A stretch of DNA of 64,000 nt from Luteimonas deserti. Lineage in GTDB: Bacteria > Pseudomonadota > Gammaproteobacteria > Xanthomonadales > Xanthomonadaceae. The position numbers were made by a program, and so were the translations under genes. The notes below the pieces were generated by a model that worked only from the letters and a program-made list of their open reading frames with translations, was not told the DNA's origin and ran no database searches. Location of the stretch: assembly GCF_013425765.1 (NCBI RefSeq), contig NZ_JACCJZ010000008.1, positions 1 through 64,000 on the forward strand. Reading direction: 5' to 3'. Shown here piece after piece: positions 1-9,214 of this stretch (its first letter is position 1; each line of letters starts with the position of its first letter).

Positions 1-1
1 C

Positions 2-412
2 GGGCCGCGCAAGCCGCGCAGTCCGGCCGGCAAGCCCGTGGTCGAGGCCGCTGCGCCTGCAGCGCCGGTCGTCGAGACGCCGGCACCGGTGATCGATGCC
101 GCCGGCGCCGTGGCCGCGGCCATGCCGGACGAATCGCGTCCGCCGCGCAAGCGGCGCCGGCGCCGGGGGGGCAAGAAGATCGAGGGTGCCGAGGCAGCCT
201 CGACCCAGGGCAACGGTGCAGGGCAGGCGAAGGCCCCGGCCGTCTCCTCGGGCGGTCCGCCGCGTTCCGGCGCGGCGCAGGGGCCGCGCGAGGTGCGTCC
301 GACGGCGCGACCGGCGCCTGCCGCTCCGGCGGGGCAGGAGGCGGCGCCGTCGCTGTTCAGCCGCATCGGGCGCGGCCTGCGCCGTCTGGTGTCCGGCGGC
401 GACGCGCGCTGA
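2..412 (+). CDS. rhlB: C-terminal tail of a DEAD-box RNA helicase, probably RhlB (partial)
   Basis: The 5' part lies outside the window, so only about 136 C-terminal residues are visible. They are low-complexity and rich in Ala, Pro and Arg, with a very basic block (RKRRRRRGGKK) and a short hydrophobic/basic end (SLFSRIGRGLRRLV). Tails of this composition close the RhlB helicases of Xanthomonadaceae, where they are thought to bind RNA or the degradosome. The helicase core motifs are not in view, so the assignment rests on the tail and on the adjacent ftsEX. A different basic-tailed protein remains possible. A strong terminator follows directly. Confidence 0.55.
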   Translation, partial: GPRKPRSPAGKPVVEAAAPAAPVVETPAPVIDAAGAVAAAMPDESRPPRKRRRRRGGKKIEGAEAASTQGNGAGQAKAPAVSSGGPPRSGAAQGPREVRPTARPAPAAPAGQEAAPSLFSRIGRGLRRLVSGGDAR

Positions 413-426
413 TCAACGCGTCCTGG

Positions 427-454
427 AAAGCCCCGCGCAGGCGGGGCTTTTTTC
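427..454 (+). terminator. Rho-independent terminator after rhlB
   Basis: A perfect 10-bp stem, AAAGCCCCGC (427-436) with GCGGGGCTTT (441-450), has a 4-nt loop and runs into a T-rich tail. It lies 15 nt after the helicase stop codon and separates that gene from ftsE. Confidence 0.93.
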
Positions 455-544
455 GTTGTCGCGCATGCGTCCGCTCATCCGAGCGCGTGCCCGGAGCACC
501 CGCCGGGCACATACCGGCGACAGCGCTCGCCCACGAATCCCTGC

Positions 545-550
545 GATACT
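545..550 (+). promoter_or_regulatory. Candidate -10 box of a leaderless ftsE transcript
   Basis: GATACT lies 7 nt before the ftsE ATG and there is no Shine-Dalgarno sequence between them. Transcription would start at or next to the ATG. No good -35 box is visible. It is one of several similarly placed boxes in this window. Confidence 0.4.
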
Positions 551-557
551 TGGCTGC

Positions 558-1247
558 ATGAGCGTTCTGCGATTCGACAACGTCAGCAAGCAGTATCCCG
601 GCGGCCACGTCGCGCTGTCGGACGTCAGTTTCGACATCGCCGCGGGCGAGATGCTGTTCGTGACCGGCCATTCCGGTGCGGGCAAGAGCACGCTGCTCAG
701 GCTGATCCATCTGGCCGAGCGGCCGAGCCGCGGCGCCGTGGTGTTCGCCGAGCGCAATCTGCTCAAGGTGCGCGGGCGCAGGGTGGCCATGCATCGCCGC
801 GAAGTCGCGGTGGTCTTCCAGGATCACCGCCTGCTGCCCGACCGGAGCGTGTTCGACAACATCGCGCTTCCGCTGATCCTGCGCGGCATGCGCCGACCGG
901 AGATCGGCAAACGCGTGCGCGCGATTCTCGAACGCCTGGAACTGGGCACGCGCGAGCGGGCCCTGCCGACGCAGCTCTCCGCCGGCGAGCAGCAACGCGT
1001 GGGCATTGCGCGCGCGATCGTCGGCGAGCCGCGTCTGCTGGTGGCCGACGAGCCCACCGGCAATCTCGATCCGACCCTGTCGGCCGAAATCATGACCCTG
1101 TTCGCCGAGCTTCCCGCGCGCGGCACCAGCGTGATGGTCGCCAGCCACGACCTCGGCCTGGTCAAGCGCATGAAGAAGCGCACCCTGGTCCTCGACCACG
1201 GCCGGCTGGCCGACGACATCGCCCCCGAGGACCTGGCCGATGCCTGA
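558..1247 (+). CDS. ftsE: Cell division ATP-binding protein FtsE
   Basis: FtsE is the cytoplasmic ATPase of the FtsEX complex, which couples septum formation to activation of periplasmic wall hydrolases. The 229-aa length is typical. Walker A (GHSGAGKST) is at residues 37-45, the ABC signature (LSAGEQQ) at 140-146 and Walker B with the catalytic Glu (LLVADE) at 160-165. The ATG at 558 is chosen because the protein begins exactly at the family N-terminus (a long in-frame upstream extension is basic and unlike FtsE). The gene overlaps ftsX by 8 nt, indicating translational coupling. Confidence 0.97.
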   Translation: MSVLRFDNVSKQYPGGHVALSDVSFDIAAGEMLFVTGHSGAGKSTLLRLIHLAERPSRGAVVFAERNLLKVRGRRVAMHRREVAVVFQDHRLLPDRSVFDNIALPLILRGMRRPEIGKRVRAILERLELGTRERALPTQLSAGEQQRVGIARAIVGEPRLLVADEPTGNLDPTLSAEIMTLFAELPARGTSVMVASHDLGLVKRMKKRTLVLDHGRLADDIAPEDLADA

Positions 1248-2190
1248 GGCGGCACGCAACGCGCCGGCCCGCAGCGGCGGGTCGCCGATCGGCACCTGGA
1301 TGGACCACCATGCCTACAGCGTGGTCGCCAGCCTCGGGCGGCTGCTGCGCCGGCCGTGGTCGACCGCGCTGACCATCGGCGTGATGGCGGTCGCGCTGGC
1401 CCTCCCTCTCGGTCTGTGGCTGGTGCTCGACAACCTCGGCCGGCTCGGCGGCAGCATCGACGCCTCGCGCGAGATCAGTGTGTTCCTGCGCGAGGATGTC
1501 GACGCCGCTGGCGCCGAGGCACTCGCGGTGACCCTGCGCGCGCGCAGCGACGTCGGCAGCGTGGTGCATCGCACGCCCGACGAGGGCCTGATCGAGCTGC
1601 GCGAACGCGGTCAGTTCGGCGACGCCATCGATGCCCTCGACGACAATCCGCTGCCGCACGTGCTGATCCTCACCCCGGGCGGTGACGAGATGCTGCTGGC
1701 CGAAAGCCTGCGCCGGTTGCCGGAGGCCGAGCTGGTCCAGCACGACGCGCAGTGGCGGCAGCGGCTCGACGGCTGGCTGCGCTTCGGGGGCCGCGTGGTG
1801 TGGGTGCTGGCGGCCCTGCTCGGGCTCGGCGCGCTGCTGGTGGTCGGCAATACCGTGCGCCTCGACATCCAGTCGCGCCGGGAGGAACTCGGCGTGCTGC
1901 AACTGCTCGGCGCCACCGACGGCTTCATCCGCCGGCCTTTCCTGTATCTGGGCGCGTGGTACGGCCTGGCCTCGGGCGCCGTCGCGCTGGCCCTGCTCGG
2001 CGCCGCCGCCAGCGCCCTCGATGCGCCCCTGGCCGAGCTGGCCGCCAGTTACGGCGCCGGCTTCGCCCTGCGCGGGTTCGGTCCGGCCGGGCTGTTCGCC
2101 GTGCTCGGCGGCGCGACCGCGCTGGGCTGGATCGGCGCCGGTGTCGTCACCGGGCACTTCCTGCGTCAGACCCGACCCACCGAGACCTGA
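1240..2190 (+). CDS. ftsX: Cell division permease-like protein FtsX
   Basis: This is the membrane partner of FtsE. The 316-aa protein has a short cytoplasmic N-terminus, a first membrane span at about residues 45-67, a periplasmic domain of roughly 100 residues that would contact the hydrolase activator, and three C-terminal spans, matching the FtsX/MacB permease fold. The gene begins inside the ftsE stop region (8-nt overlap). In the family the complex recruits EnvC-type activators; none is encoded next to it here. Confidence 0.95.
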   Translation: MPEAARNAPARSGGSPIGTWMDHHAYSVVASLGRLLRRPWSTALTIGVMAVALALPLGLWLVLDNLGRLGGSIDASREISVFLREDVDAAGAEALAVTLRARSDVGSVVHRTPDEGLIELRERGQFGDAIDALDDNPLPHVLILTPGGDEMLLAESLRRLPEAELVQHDAQWRQRLDGWLRFGGRVVWVLAALLGLGALLVVGNTVRLDIQSRREELGVLQLLGATDGFIRRPFLYLGAWYGLASGAVALALLGAAASALDAPLAELAASYGAGFALRGFGPAGLFAVLGGATALGWIGAGVVTGHFLRQTRPTET

Positions 2191-2198
2191 GCCGACCG

Positions 2199-3032
2199 AT
2201 GCCCGTGCAGGATTTCCGCCATGTCGTCAGCGCGCAGCCGCGGATCATGGTGGTCGATGGTTCCAAACTGGTGCGCCGGCTGATCGGCGACGTGCTCCGC
2301 CAGGCGCTGGCGGACGTGGAGATCGTCGAGTGCGGCGGGCTGGAGGAAGCCCGCGCGGCGCTGGCCAGCGCACCGGTGGATCTGGTCAGCACCTCGCTCC
2401 TGCTGCCGGACGGCGAGGGCCTGCACCTGGCGCGCGCGGTGCGCGAGGCGGCGGGACAGCGTTACGTACCGGTGATCGTCGTCTCCGGCGATGCCCAGGC
2501 GCATCTGGAGGCGCGGCGTTTCACCGAGGACATCACCGACCACTTCGACAAGGCACTCGGCCATCGCGCCCTCGCCGAGTTCGTGCGCGGCTACGTGCAT
2601 CCGGCGCCGATTCCGGATGCGCACGTGCTCTACGTCGAGGACAGCCGCACCGTCGCCCTGGCGACGCGGCGAATGCTCGAGACGCAGCAGATGCGGGTCA
2701 CCCACGTCGTCAGTGCCGAGGATGCGCTGGCCTATCTCGACGCCTACCGCGACACCGCAGGCGCCCCCGGCGCCGACCTCGTGTTGACCGACGTGTACCT
2801 GAAAGGGGAGCTCAGCGGGCACGACCTGCTGCGTGCGATCCGCCGCGACTTCGGTTACGGCAAGCGGCGGTTGCCGGTGCTGGTGATGACCGGCGACGGC
2901 AACCGCGACAACCAGATCGACCTGCTGCATGCCGGTGCGAACGATCTGGTGGTCAAGCCCGCGGAAGAGCGTGTGCTGGCCACCAAGGCGTTGTTCCAGC
3001 TGCGTCTGTCGGCGATGCCGGAGAGTGGCTGA
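2199..3032 (+). CDS. Tandem receiver-domain response regulator
   Basis: A 277-aa protein made of two CheY-like receiver domains and no output domain. In the first domain (about residues 13-135) the acidic pair reads VVDG and the phospho-acceptor position is Ser ([10 protein letters not shown]), so it is unlikely to be phosphorylated in the usual way. The second domain (about 142-277) keeps the acidic pair (VED), the acceptor Asp (VLTDVYL), the Thr (VMTGD) and the Lys (VVKP), and should be active. It starts 8 nt after ftsX. No histidine kinase is nearby, so it probably serves as a phospho-relay or protein-interaction node. The target is unknown. Confidence 0.85.
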   Translation: MPVQDFRHVVSAQPRIMVVDGSKLVRRLIGDVLRQALADVEIVECGGLEEARAALASAPVDLVSTSLLLPDGEGLHLARAVREAAGQRYVPVIVVSGDAQAHLEARRFTEDITDHFDKALGHRALAEFVRGYVHPAPIPDAHVLYVEDSRTVALATRRMLETQQMRVTHVVSAEDALAYLDAYRDTAGAPGADLVLTDVYLKGELSGHDLLRAIRRDFGYGKRRLPVLVMTGDGNRDNQIDLLHAGANDLVVKPAEERVLATKALFQLRLSAMPESG

Positions 3033-3073
3033 GCCGCGTCCGGCCCGCCGCCCAGAGTGTCGTCCGCCCTTCG

Positions 3074-3772
3074 ATGACCACGATCCGGCTCGAACCGTCC
3101 TGGAAGGCCCGCATCGGCGACTGGCTGCTGCGCGAGGACATGCGCGCGCTCGCGGCGTTCCTGCGTGAGCGCAAGGCCGCCGGCGCCCCGGTGTTTCCGC
3201 CAGGCCCGGAGATCTTCGCCGCCTTCGATGCGACGTCCTTCGATGCGGTCAAGGTGGTGGTGCTGGGCCAGGACCCGTACCACGGCGCCGGCCAGGCCCA
3301 CGGGCTGGCCTTCTCGGTGCGTCCCGACGTGCGGGTGCCGCCGTCGCTGGACAACATGTTCAAGGAACTGCAGCGCGACACCGGCATGCCGCGCCCCGAC
3401 CACGGCTGGCTGATGCCGTGGGCGCAGCAGGGCGTGCTGCTGCTCAATGCGGTCCTGACGGTGGAAGAGGGCCAGGCCGGTTCGCACCAGGGCCGTGGCT
3501 GGGAGGGCTTCACCGACCACGTGGTCGACGTGCTCAACCGCGAGCGCGAGGGCCTGGTGTTCCTGCTGTGGGGCAGCTATGCCCAGGCCAAGGGCCGGAT
3601 GATCGACACCGCCCGGCACCGCGTGTTGCGCACCACCCACCCGTCGCCGCTGTCGGCGCATCGCGGATTCCTCGGTTGCGGCCATTTTTCGAAGACCAAC
3701 GCCTACCTGCGCCGGCGCGGCCTTGCGCAGATCGACTGGACGCTGCCGCCGCGTGCAGGCCTGCCGGCATGA
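3074..3772 (+). CDS. ung: Uracil-DNA glycosylase
   Basis: The enzyme removes uracil from DNA at the start of base-excision repair. The 232-aa family-1 UNG carries the catalytic water-activating motif GQDPYHG at residues 65-71 and the C-terminal minor-groove loop [11 protein letters not shown] followed by CGHFS. The ATG at 3074 gives the normal family N-terminus. The stop codon overlaps the start of the next gene (ATGA), so the downstream kinase is probably translated with it. Confidence 0.97.
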   Translation: MTTIRLEPSWKARIGDWLLREDMRALAAFLRERKAAGAPVFPPGPEIFAAFDATSFDAVKVVVLGQDPYHGAGQAHGLAFSVRPDVRVPPSLDNMFKELQRDTGMPRPDHGWLMPWAQQGVLLLNAVLTVEEGQAGSHQGRGWEGFTDHVVDVLNREREGLVFLLWGSYAQAKGRMIDTARHRVLRTTHPSPLSAHRGFLGCGHFSKTNAYLRRRGLAQIDWTLPPRAGLPA

Positions 3773-4548
3773 TCCGCGCGGTCGAAGCCACGCGGTACGT
3801 CACACCGCTGCGCGAAGGCGGCTCGCTGCCGGCCGTGGTCGAAGCCGACGACGACGGCATGTACGTGATGAAGTTCCGCGGCGCGGGTCAGGGGGCCAAG
3901 GCGCTGGTGGCCGAACTGGTCGGCGGCGAGTTCGCACGCCTGCTGGGGCTGCCGATCCCGGAGATCGTGTTCATCGATCTCGATCCCGACATGGCGGCGA
4001 CCGAACCCGACCCGGAGATCCAGCACCTCATCCGCGCCAGTGCCGGTTGCAACCTGGCCCTGGACTACCTGCCGGGTGCGATCAATTTCGACCCCGCGGT
4101 CGACGCGCCGAATGCGGAACTCGCCTCGCGCATCGTCTGGCTCGACGCCTTCATCTGCAACGTCGACCGCACACCGCGCAACACCAATCTATTGGTCTGG
4201 CATCGCCGCCTGACCCTCATCGACCACGGCGCGGCGCTGTATTTCCACCACGACTGGGACAGCGCGGCGCGGGTCGCGGTCTCACCCTTCGGGCGTATCG
4301 GCGATCACGTGCTGCTGCCGTTCGCCTCGGCGCTCGTCGAAGCCGACACGGCGCTGTCGGCGCGTGTCGGCGAGGACGACATCCGACGCATCGTCGACAC
4401 GGTGCCCGATGCCTGGTTGCCCGCCGAAGCCGGGCTGCCTGATCCGGCCGCACACCGCCGCGCCTACGTCGAGTTCTTCTGCCAACGACTGGCGCATCGC
4501 GCCGTCTTCGTCGAGGAGGCGCAGCGTGCGCACGCCGGTCGTCTATGA
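3769..4548 (+). CDS. HipA-like kinase family protein (HipA_2 type)
   Basis: A 259-aa protein resembling the short HipA-like kinases that pair with DUF3037 proteins. The N-terminal part has an ATP-lobe pattern ([13 protein letters not shown], with a candidate ATP-binding Lys, then a conserved Glu in [10 protein letters not shown]). The C-terminal part has the kinase-like stretch [17 protein letters not shown] and then LIDHG, which would supply the catalytic Asp/Asn and the metal-binding Asp. It lacks the N-terminal subdomain of classical HipA toxins and no HipB-like DNA-binding antitoxin is adjacent. ATGA overlap with ung. The substrate is unknown. Confidence 0.8.
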   Translation: MIRAVEATRYVTPLREGGSLPAVVEADDDGMYVMKFRGAGQGAKALVAELVGGEFARLLGLPIPEIVFIDLDPDMAATEPDPEIQHLIRASAGCNLALDYLPGAINFDPAVDAPNAELASRIVWLDAFICNVDRTPRNTNLLVWHRRLTLIDHGAALYFHHDWDSAARVAVSPFGRIGDHVLLPFASALVEADTALSARVGEDDIRRIVDTVPDAWLPAEAGLPDPAAHRRAYVEFFCQRLAHRAVFVEEAQRAHAGRL

Positions 4549-4930
4549 CTACGCGGTCATCCGGGTCGTCCCCCGGGTCGAGCGCGAGGAGTTCATCAAC
4601 GCCGGCGTGGTGGTCTCGTGCCAGGCCACGCGGACCCTGGCGGCGGCGATGGCGCTCGACGCGGCGCGGTTGCGTGCGCTGGATCCGCATGTCGACATCG
4701 AGACCGTCGAGCGCCATCTGGACGCGATCGTGCGCATCTGCCGCGGCGACAGCGACGGCGGGCCGATCGCCGCACTGCCGGCGCGGGCCCGCTTCCACTG
4801 GCTCACCGCGCGGCGCAGCTCGGTGATCCAGGTCTCGCCCGCGCATACCGGCCGCACCGACGATCCCGACGGGCTCTGTGACCGCCTGCTGACGCGCATG
4901 GTGCTGCCCCCGCCGCCACCGCGCGCATGA
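4526..4930 (+). CDS. DUF3037 family protein
   Basis: A 134-aa protein opening with [24 protein letters not shown], the hallmark of DUF3037, whose members co-occur with HipA-like kinases. The GTG at 4526 is chosen because a GAGGAG ribosome-binding site precedes it by about 7 nt and it gives the conserved N-terminus; this makes a 23-nt overlap with the kinase gene. Its role is unknown; the fixed pairing suggests it regulates or is a substrate of the kinase. A terminator for the opposite strand begins at its stop codon. Confidence 0.8.
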   Translation: MRTPVVYDYAVIRVVPRVEREEFINAGVVVSCQATRTLAAAMALDAARLRALDPHVDIETVERHLDAIVRICRGDSDGGPIAALPARARFHWLTARRSSVIQVSPAHTGRTDDPDGLCDRLLTRMVLPPPPPRA

Positions 4931-4959
4931 AAAAAACCCGGCCGCCTTGCGGCCGCCGG
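4928..4959 (-). terminator. Rho-independent terminator of the phasin gene
   Basis: On the minus strand a GC-rich hairpin (arms in 4935-4943 and 4947-4958, with a bulge) is followed by a run of seven T. It lies about 65 nt after the phasin stop codon and also sits at the end of the convergent DUF3037 gene, so it may work in both directions. Confidence 0.8.
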
Positions 4960-5022
4960 GTCCGACCGGGCGAGGGAGGGATCGCCCGGAGGTTCAGTGC
5001 ACGGGGCGGAGCCCCGATGCGA

Positions 5023-5424
5023 TCAGCGCTTGCTCGCCTTCGTGGTCGCGGTGGCGACCTTCTCGGCTTCGGCGCGAACGTCGGCCGTGGTGGACTCGAT
5101 CTGCGACTTGGCGATCTCGGCGATCGTCTCGTGCGTCTTGACCGTGTGACCCATCACTTCCTGGGTGGCGCTGACCAGACGCTCGACGTTCTCGCGGGCC
5201 ACCTGGGCGCCCTTGGGCAGCAGGGCCTTGAAACCGTCGAGGTCGCGCACGTCGATCGCCTGGCTGGCGAGCGCGAACGTGGCGTTGGCGTTTTCGCTGA
5301 AGGTCGCCAGCTGGAGGCCGACGATCTTCTGGAAGTTTTCCAGCGCGATGTGGTTGATCTGGGATGCGGCATCGGCGAACTGGCGCGACGCGGCGGTGAA
5401 CTGCTCGTTGAACTGGTAGGACAT
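5023..5424 (-). CDS. Phasin family protein
   Basis: A 133-aa alpha-helical protein with the phasin pattern: YQFNEQFTAASRQFADAASQINHIALENFQKIVGLQLATF, then repeated Ala/Gln/Glu heptads, and a Lys/Ala-rich tail. Phasins coat polyhydroxyalkanoate granules. The ATG at 5424 is preferred over an upstream in-frame start because AGGTAA lies just before it. No PHA synthase gene is in the window. The promoter region carries a repeated TGC-N3-GCA element (see 5463-5500), which fits repression by a PHA-responsive regulator. Confidence 0.88.
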   Translation of the reverse strand: MSYQFNEQFTAASRQFADAASQINHIALENFQKIVGLQLATFSENANATFALASQAIDVRDLDGFKALLPKGAQVARENVERLVSATQEVMGHTVKTHETIAEIAKSQIESTTADVRAEAEKVATATTKASKR

Positions 5425-5462
5425 GGCGGTTACCTGCGTGGGCCGGCGAACTGCCGGGTTTG

Positions 5463-5500
5463 TGCGATGCAGCATAACGCAGCCATGTTGCGATGCAACA
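5463..5500 (-). promoter_or_regulatory. Phasin promoter flanked by repeated TGC-N3-GCA operator-like elements
   Basis: Read on the minus strand, TTGCAT (5493-5498) and TATGCT (5471-5476) are separated by 16 nt and form a plausible sigma-70 promoter. TGCATCGCA occurs twice, at 5489-5497 over the -35 box and at 5463-5471 abutting and partly covering the -10 box, 26 nt apart. The upstream copy extends to a TGTTGC/GCAACA inverted repeat (5486-5500). This arrangement would suit a repressor; PhaR-type regulators of phasin genes bind TGC-rich repeats of this kind. Confidence 0.6.
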
Positions 5501-5613
5501 TAAAGCCGACGAGCGGTCGTCTCGTGTTCAGTTAGAAGCGGAGAACGCCTTCGAAATCAGATGCTTGAGCCGGAAATCGGCAATCGGCATCCGGACCCGG
5601 TGCCGTCCGGTCG

Positions 5614-5976
5614 TCAGTCGCCCGGGCCCTGATACCGGCATCCCGAGGTGCAGGTTTCCCGGATCACGATCGCGCTCAGCGCAGGCACTGCAGGCTTGAG
5701 CCGTTCCCAGATCCACATCGCGAGCCGCTCGCTGGTGGGATTCTCCAGTCCCGGCACCTCGTTGAGATAGTGGTGATCGAGCTGCGCATGGATCGGCGCG
5801 AACGCTGCCTTCAGTTCCCCGAAATCCATGATCCAGCCGGTGTCGGCGCCCGGGGTGCCCGAAACGTGCACTTCGACCTGGAACGAATGCCCATGCAGGC
5901 GCGCGCATTTGTGGCCGGGCGGCACGTTCGGCAGTCGGTGTGCCGACTCGAGGGTGAAAACCTTGAAGATATCCAT
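5614..5976 (-). CDS. queD: 6-carboxy-5,6,7,8-tetrahydropterin synthase / 6-pyruvoyl-tetrahydropterin synthase family
   Basis: A 120-aa T-fold enzyme, most likely QueD, which makes 6-carboxytetrahydropterin for queuosine and other 7-deazapurines. Visible motifs are the zinc-site His of SAHRLP, the CARLHGH motif with the catalytic Cys and two zinc-binding His, the DFGELK stretch, [13 protein letters not shown] and the terminal Glu/Cys motif ([10 protein letters not shown]). The ATG at 5976 matches the family start ([13 protein letters not shown]). No other que genes are nearby. Confidence 0.93.
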   Translation of the reverse strand: MDIFKVFTLESAHRLPNVPPGHKCARLHGHSFQVEVHVSGTPGADTGWIMDFGELKAAFAPIHAQLDHHYLNEVPGLENPTSERLAMWIWERLKPAVPALSAIVIRETCTSGCRYQGPGD

Positions 5977-6147
5977 GTGCGCATTGTCGAGCGTGCCCGC
6001 TGCTGGGGCAATCGCCGGCGCCGGCCGGTTCCGCGCTTTTCCCAGGGTGTGGGAATGCGTGGACGGGCCGGCGGCGCCGATGATCCAAACCACCCCTGGC
6101 GCCGTAACCATGCAATCCATGCCGATCGACCACTCACCGGAGTCCCG

Positions 6148-7095
6148 ATGCCGTCACCTCCCGTCCACCATCCAGCCCGCCGGGCCGGCCGCGGAAGCTT
6201 GCGTCGCTGGTTCGATACCGGTGTCGACGACGATGCCGGCGGTGATGGACGCCGGGTGGACTGGGTACGCGCGCTGCCGTTCCTGCTCATGCATCTGGCC
6301 TGCCTCGCGGTGGTCTGGGTCGGCTGGTCACCGGTGGCGGTGGCCGTGGCAGTGGCGCTCTACGCGGTGCGGATGTTCGCGATCACCGGGTTCTACCACC
6401 GCTATTTTTCGCACCGCACGTTTCGCACCTCGCGCGCGGTGCAGTTCATCGCGGCCGTGGTGGGCGCCTCGTGCGTGCAGCGCGGTCCGCTGTGGTGGGC
6501 CGCCCACCATCGCAACCATCACCGCCACACCGAAACCGCGCTCGATCCGCATTCGCCGCGCGTGCACGGGTTCTGGCGCAGCCACATGGGCTGGTTCCTG
6601 ACCCGCGAGGGCTTCCGCACCGATCTGTCGCGCGTGCCCGACCTCGCGCGGTATCCGGAGCTGCGCTGGCTCGACCGCTACGACACTCTCGTGCCGGTCG
6701 TGCTCGCTGCAGGTCTGTACGGGTTCGGTGCCCTGCTCGCGCGCGTGGCGCCGGGACTGGGTACGAGCGGAGGCCAGATGCTGGTCTGGGGCTTCTTCGT
6801 CTCGACCACGGTGCTGTTCCATGCGACGGTCACGATCAATTCGCTGGCGCACCGGTTCGGCAGCCGGCGCTTCGAAACCGCCGACGACAGCCGCAACAAT
6901 CTGTGGCTGGCGCTGCTCACCTTCGGCGAGGGCTGGCACAACAACCACCATTTCTTTCCGGGCACCGTGCGCCAGGGCTTCCGCTGGTGGGAGATCGATC
7001 TCACCTGGTACGGCCTGATGCTGATGCGCTGGTGCGGGCTGGTGCGCGATCTCAAGCCGATCCCGGCCTGGGTGCACGCGAAGGCACGCGCATGA
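6148..7095 (+). CDS. Membrane fatty acid desaturase (acyl-CoA desaturase type)
   Basis: A 315-aa integral membrane diiron desaturase. The three histidine boxes are [14 protein letters not shown] and EGWHNNHH, in the order and spacing of delta-9 stearoyl-CoA-type desaturases, with hydrophobic spans at about residues 50-75, 100-115, 185-205 and 215-235. The ATG at 6148 is preceded by CGGAG. It is the first gene of a seven-gene run: the next five each start within the preceding stop (mostly ATGA). It presumably supplies the double bond that the downstream Cfa-type methyltransferases modify. Confidence 0.93.
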   Translation: MPSPPVHHPARRAGRGSLRRWFDTGVDDDAGGDGRRVDWVRALPFLLMHLACLAVVWVGWSPVAVAVAVALYAVRMFAITGFYHRYFSHRTFRTSRAVQFIAAVVGASCVQRGPLWWAAHHRNHHRHTETALDPHSPRVHGFWRSHMGWFLTREGFRTDLSRVPDLARYPELRWLDRYDTLVPVVLAAGLYGFGALLARVAPGLGTSGGQMLVWGFFVSTTVLFHATVTINSLAHRFGSRRFETADDSRNNLWLALLTFGEGWHNNHHFFPGTVRQGFRWWEIDLTWYGLMLMRWCGLVRDLKPIPAWVHAKARA

Positions 7096-8411
7096 GCCTG
7101 CGTATCGCGGTCGTGGGCTCCGGCATCGCCGGGCTCGCCAGCGCATGGTGGCTGTCGCAGCGGCACGCAGTGACGCTGTTCGAGGCCGCACCGCGTCTCG
7201 GTGGCCATACCCACACCCACGAGGTGCATCTGCAGGGGCGCGACTACGCGGTCGACACCGGCTTCATCGTGTTCAACGCGCCGCACTATCCGCTCCTCAC
7301 CCAGCTGTTCGAAACCCTGGGGGTGGGCTCGAAGCCGACGACGATGAGCTTTTCGGTGCACAGCGAAGCGAGCGGCGTCGAGTACAACGCGACGTCGCTG
7401 GACGGCCTGTTCTGCCAGCGTCGCAACCTGGTCTCCCCGCGGTTTCTGGGCATGCTGCGCGATCTGTGGCGCTTCTATCGCGAAGCGCCCGCGCTGCTCG
7501 CGATGCCCGGCCCGGGGCCGAGCCTCGGCGACTGGCTCGCCGAGCGGCGCTACGGCGCGGCGTTCCGCGATGAGCATCTGGTGCCGATGGCCTCGGCGCT
7601 GTGGTCCTCGCCGGCCGCCGCGATCCTGGACTTTCCCGCGCGCTACCTCGTGCAGTTCATGGCCAATCACCAGATGCTGCAGGTGGAGGGGCGCCCGCAG
7701 TGGCGTGTGGTCGATGGCGGCTCGTCGCGCTACATCGACGCGCTGCGCGCGCGCTGGCGGGTCGAAGTGCGCACCGGATGTCCTGTGCTCGGGCTGGTGC
7801 GCGGCGAGGCCGGCGCGACGCTCACGACGGACGCGGGGGCGGAGCGGTTCGACCACGTGGTGCTGGCCTGTCACAGCGACCAGGCATTGGCCCTGCTGGG
7901 CGATGCAGACGCGTCCGAGCACGCGATCCTCGGTGCCATCCGCTACCAGCCCAACGACATGGTGCTGCATACCGATGCGCGCCTGCTGCCGCGCCAGCGC
8001 AAAGCCTGGGCGGCGTGGAATGCGCACGTGCCCGTCGTGCAAGGGGCGGCGTGCACGGTGAGCTATTGCATGAACCTGCTGCAGGGCCTGGACGCGCCCG
8101 AGCCCCTGATCGTCACCCTCAACCGCAGCGACGCGATCGATCCGGCGCGGATCCTGCGGCGGGAGCGCTACGCCCATCCAGTGCACGACGCCGCGGCGGT
8201 GGCCGCGCAGGCACGCGCGCACGAGATCCAGGGCCGCCGCCACACCTGGTTCGCAGGCGCCTACTGGGGCTGGGGCTTCCACGAAGACGGCGTGCGCAGC
8301 GCCGCACGGGTGGCCCGGGCCTTCGGGCTGGGGCCGTTGGCGGAGCCGGCGCCTGCATCCGCGCCGCGCCGCGATGCCGCAGCGCCGACCACGGAGGTCG
8401 CATGGGCGTGA
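7092..8411 (+). CDS. FAD-dependent amine oxidase-like protein of cyclopropane/unsaturated lipid clusters
   Basis: A 439-aa flavoprotein. The N-terminal dinucleotide-binding motif GSGIAGLASAWWLS is at about residues 9-22 and is followed by a Glu at the end of the second strand (LFEAAPRLGGHTHT), typical of NAD(P)-binding Rossmann/amine-oxidase proteins. The C-terminal motif (WFAGAYWGWGFHEDGVRS) is characteristic of the group found with DUF1365 and Cfa genes. Its reaction is not established in this family; related Rhodobacter proteins desaturate methylated acyl tails. ATGA overlap with the desaturase. Confidence 0.88.
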   Translation: MSLRIAVVGSGIAGLASAWWLSQRHAVTLFEAAPRLGGHTHTHEVHLQGRDYAVDTGFIVFNAPHYPLLTQLFETLGVGSKPTTMSFSVHSEASGVEYNATSLDGLFCQRRNLVSPRFLGMLRDLWRFYREAPALLAMPGPGPSLGDWLAERRYGAAFRDEHLVPMASALWSSPAAAILDFPARYLVQFMANHQMLQVEGRPQWRVVDGGSSRYIDALRARWRVEVRTGCPVLGLVRGEAGATLTTDAGAERFDHVVLACHSDQALALLGDADASEHAILGAIRYQPNDMVLHTDARLLPRQRKAWAAWNAHVPVVQGAACTVSYCMNLLQGLDAPEPLIVTLNRSDAIDPARILRRERYAHPVHDAAAVAAQARAHEIQGRRHTWFAGAYWGWGFHEDGVRSAARVARAFGLGPLAEPAPASAPRRDAAAPTTEVAWA

Positions 8412-9214
8412 TGACCGCCGTCGCCGCGCCGGCCCTGGCGAGCGCCGTCTACGAAGGTGTCGTGCGCCATCGCCGGCATGCGCCGCGCGCGCACGCGTTC
8501 CGCTACCGCATGGCCCAGATGTGGCTGGATCTGGACGAGGTGGACGAGGTCTTCGCGCAGCGCTGGCTGTGGTCGAGTACCCGCGCCAACGTCGCCTGCT
8601 TCCGGCGGGCGGACTACCTCGGCCCGACCGAGGTGCCGCTTGCCGACGCCGTGCGTGCCCGGGTCAAGGCGGCCACCGGCCGTGCGCCGGAAGGACCGAT
8701 CCGTCTGCTGACGCATCTGCGCTACTACGGACACGTGTTCAATCCGGTGAGCTTCTACTACTGCTACGCAGCCGACGGGATCAGCCTGGACACCATCGTC
8801 GCCGAGATCACCAATACCCCGTGGGGGCAACGTCATGCCTACGTCCTGCCCGCCGACGCGGCCGACCGGCGCGGGCGCGCCCTGGAGTGGAGCTTCGACA
8901 AGACCTTCCACGTGTCGCCGTTCATGGCCATGGATCGTGTTTACCGCTGGCGCTTCACGCCGCCGGCCGCGGATCTGCTCGTGCACATGGATGTCCTCGA
9001 CCGCGGCACGCGCGAGTTCGATGCGACCCTCGCCCTCCGCCGTCGCCCCCTCGGCGGAGCCTCGCTCGCGCGGGTGCTCTGGCGCTATCCCGCGATGACC
9101 GCCCAGGTGGTCGGGGCGATCCACTGGCAGGCGCTCCGACTGTGGCTCAAGCGCACGCCGGTGCACGACCATCCGCGGCTGGCGCCGTCGCCACGCCCGG
9201 GGGCACCGGCATGA
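8402..9214 (+). CDS. DUF1365 family protein
   Basis: A 270-aa DUF1365 protein: VYEGVVRHRRHAPRAHAFRY near the N-terminus, the RLLTHLRYYGHVFNPVSFYYCY core, EITNTPWGQRHAYVL, and KTFHVSPFMAMD. The family nearly always lies between an FAD oxidoreductase and a cyclopropane-fatty-acid synthase homologue, as here, and is thought to act on membrane lipids, but no activity is assigned. It begins 10 nt before the upstream stop codon and shares ATGA with the next gene. Confidence 0.92.
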   Translation: MGVMTAVAAPALASAVYEGVVRHRRHAPRAHAFRYRMAQMWLDLDEVDEVFAQRWLWSSTRANVACFRRADYLGPTEVPLADAVRARVKAATGRAPEGPIRLLTHLRYYGHVFNPVSFYYCYAADGISLDTIVAEITNTPWGQRHAYVLPADAADRRGRALEWSFDKTFHVSPFMAMDRVYRWRFTPPAADLLVHMDVLDRGTREFDATLALRRRPLGGASLARVLWRYPAMTAQVVGAIHWQALRLWLKRTPVHDHPRLAPSPRPGAPA

